DNA from: Cyanobacteria bacterium UBA947
GTDB lineage: Bacteria > Cyanobacteriota > Vampirovibrionia > Gastranaerophilales > Gastranaerophilaceae
Direction of reading: 5' to 3'
NCBI GenBank assembly: GCA_002293275.1
Contig: DBCX01000064.1
Coordinates: 31,100-37,193, forward strand
Length of the DNA: 6,094 nt
Shown here piece by piece: positions 5,993-6,094 of the stretch (position 1 is the first letter of the stretch; every line of letters starts with the position of its first letter). Position numbers and translations under genes: made by a program. Under the pieces are notes generated by a model. It saw only the letters and a list, made by a program, of their open reading frames with translations. It did not search any database and had not been told where the DNA came from.

Positions 5993-6021
5993 TTGCAAAA
6001 AAAAATCAATTATGCGATAAT
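5993..6021 (+). promoter_or_regulatory. Extended -10 promoter reading rightward
   Basis: TTGCAA (5993-5998, 4 of 6 consensus bases) is followed after exactly 17 bases by GATAAT (6016-6021, 5 of 6), which is preceded by the extended element TG-C (6013-6015). The start of transcription is predicted at 6027-6029, that is at the ATG 6028. It is divergent from the murA promoter, with the two -35 elements about 36 bases apart. Confidence 0.55.
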
Positions 6022-6027
6022 CGGGTT

Positions 6028-6094
6028 ATGGTTATAAAAGAACAACTATATTCAGATGTTCCGCCGACCAAATTGCGAAACAAAGAGGAAAAAT
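6028..6094 (+). CDS. Possible N-terminus of an unidentified gene, cut by window end
   Basis: An open frame starts at ATG 6028 and runs 22 codons to the window edge, reading MVIKEQLYSDVPPTKLRNKE followed by two more residues. It is too short to assign to a family. No SD precedes the ATG; instead the predicted promoter would start transcription on it, as for a leaderless mRNA. The alternative is that this stretch is a 5' leader of about 65 nt: the window ends with AGAGGAAAAAT, an SD followed by what could be the AT of an ATG start codon at 6093. Confidence 0.35.
   Translation, partial: MVIKEQLYSDVPPTKLRNKEEK

Noticed and set aside
5981..6005. CCCGGG palindrome followed by an A-run, considered as a terminator or operator
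   Set aside because: The self-complementary 6-mer has no loop, and the A-run is several bases away; on the minus strand the T-run would precede rather than follow the stem.
1..6094. Search for tRNA, rRNA, CRISPR repeats, insertion sequences and phage genes
   Set aside because: No cloverleaf-like sequence, regularly spaced repeat, transposase motif or terminal inverted repeat was seen; almost all sequence is explained by housekeeping genes.

Overview
The window is an ordinary bacterial housekeeping region of roughly 46% GC. Genes are tightly packed, with overlapping stops and starts and clear Shine-Dalgarno (SD) sites. There is no photosynthesis, phage, insertion-sequence or CRISPR content. 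An AroH-type (Bacillus/cyanobacterial) chorismate mutase next to def and fmt, a WecA/TagO-type lipid-linked sugar transferase and a Cys-type MurA point to a Firmicutes-like or cyanobacteria-related heterotroph. The overall impression recalls Melainabacteria/Gastranaerophilales, but this is only an impression from protein sequence style and could not be tested here.

Left part, + strand (1-1498): the C-terminal part of peptide deformylase (def, cut by the window edge), then methionyl-tRNA formyltransferase (fmt), then chorismate mutase (aroH). fmt and aroH overlap by an ATGA. Fmt formylates initiator Met-tRNA and Def removes the formyl group from finished N-termini, so these two form the classic formylation/deformylation pair.

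Right part, - strand (1495-5880), read right to left: murA (first committed step of peptidoglycan synthesis), a 108-aa unknown protein with an internal duplication, glyA (serine hydroxymethyltransferase), a WecA/TagO-like polyprenyl-phosphate sugar-1-phosphate transferase, and a 98-aa putative small membrane protein. The first four genes overlap or lie less than 50 bases apart and look like one operon joining cell-envelope precursor synthesis to one-carbon metabolism. The 98-aa gene has its own strong-looking promoter and a leader of about 115 nt with several inverted repeats. It converges on aroH, and the two stop codons share one 8-bp palindrome.

Far right (5881-6094): a divergent promoter region. 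One promoter reads left into murA. A second, extended -10 promoter reads right and would start transcription almost exactly on an ATG at 6028, where a cut-off reading frame begins.

No new multi-gene system is evident. The points most worth following are the duplicated 108-aa protein between murA and glyA, the small membrane protein with its structured leader, the possible leader-peptide coupling and unusually short C-terminal domain of fmt, and the possible leaderless gene at the right edge.
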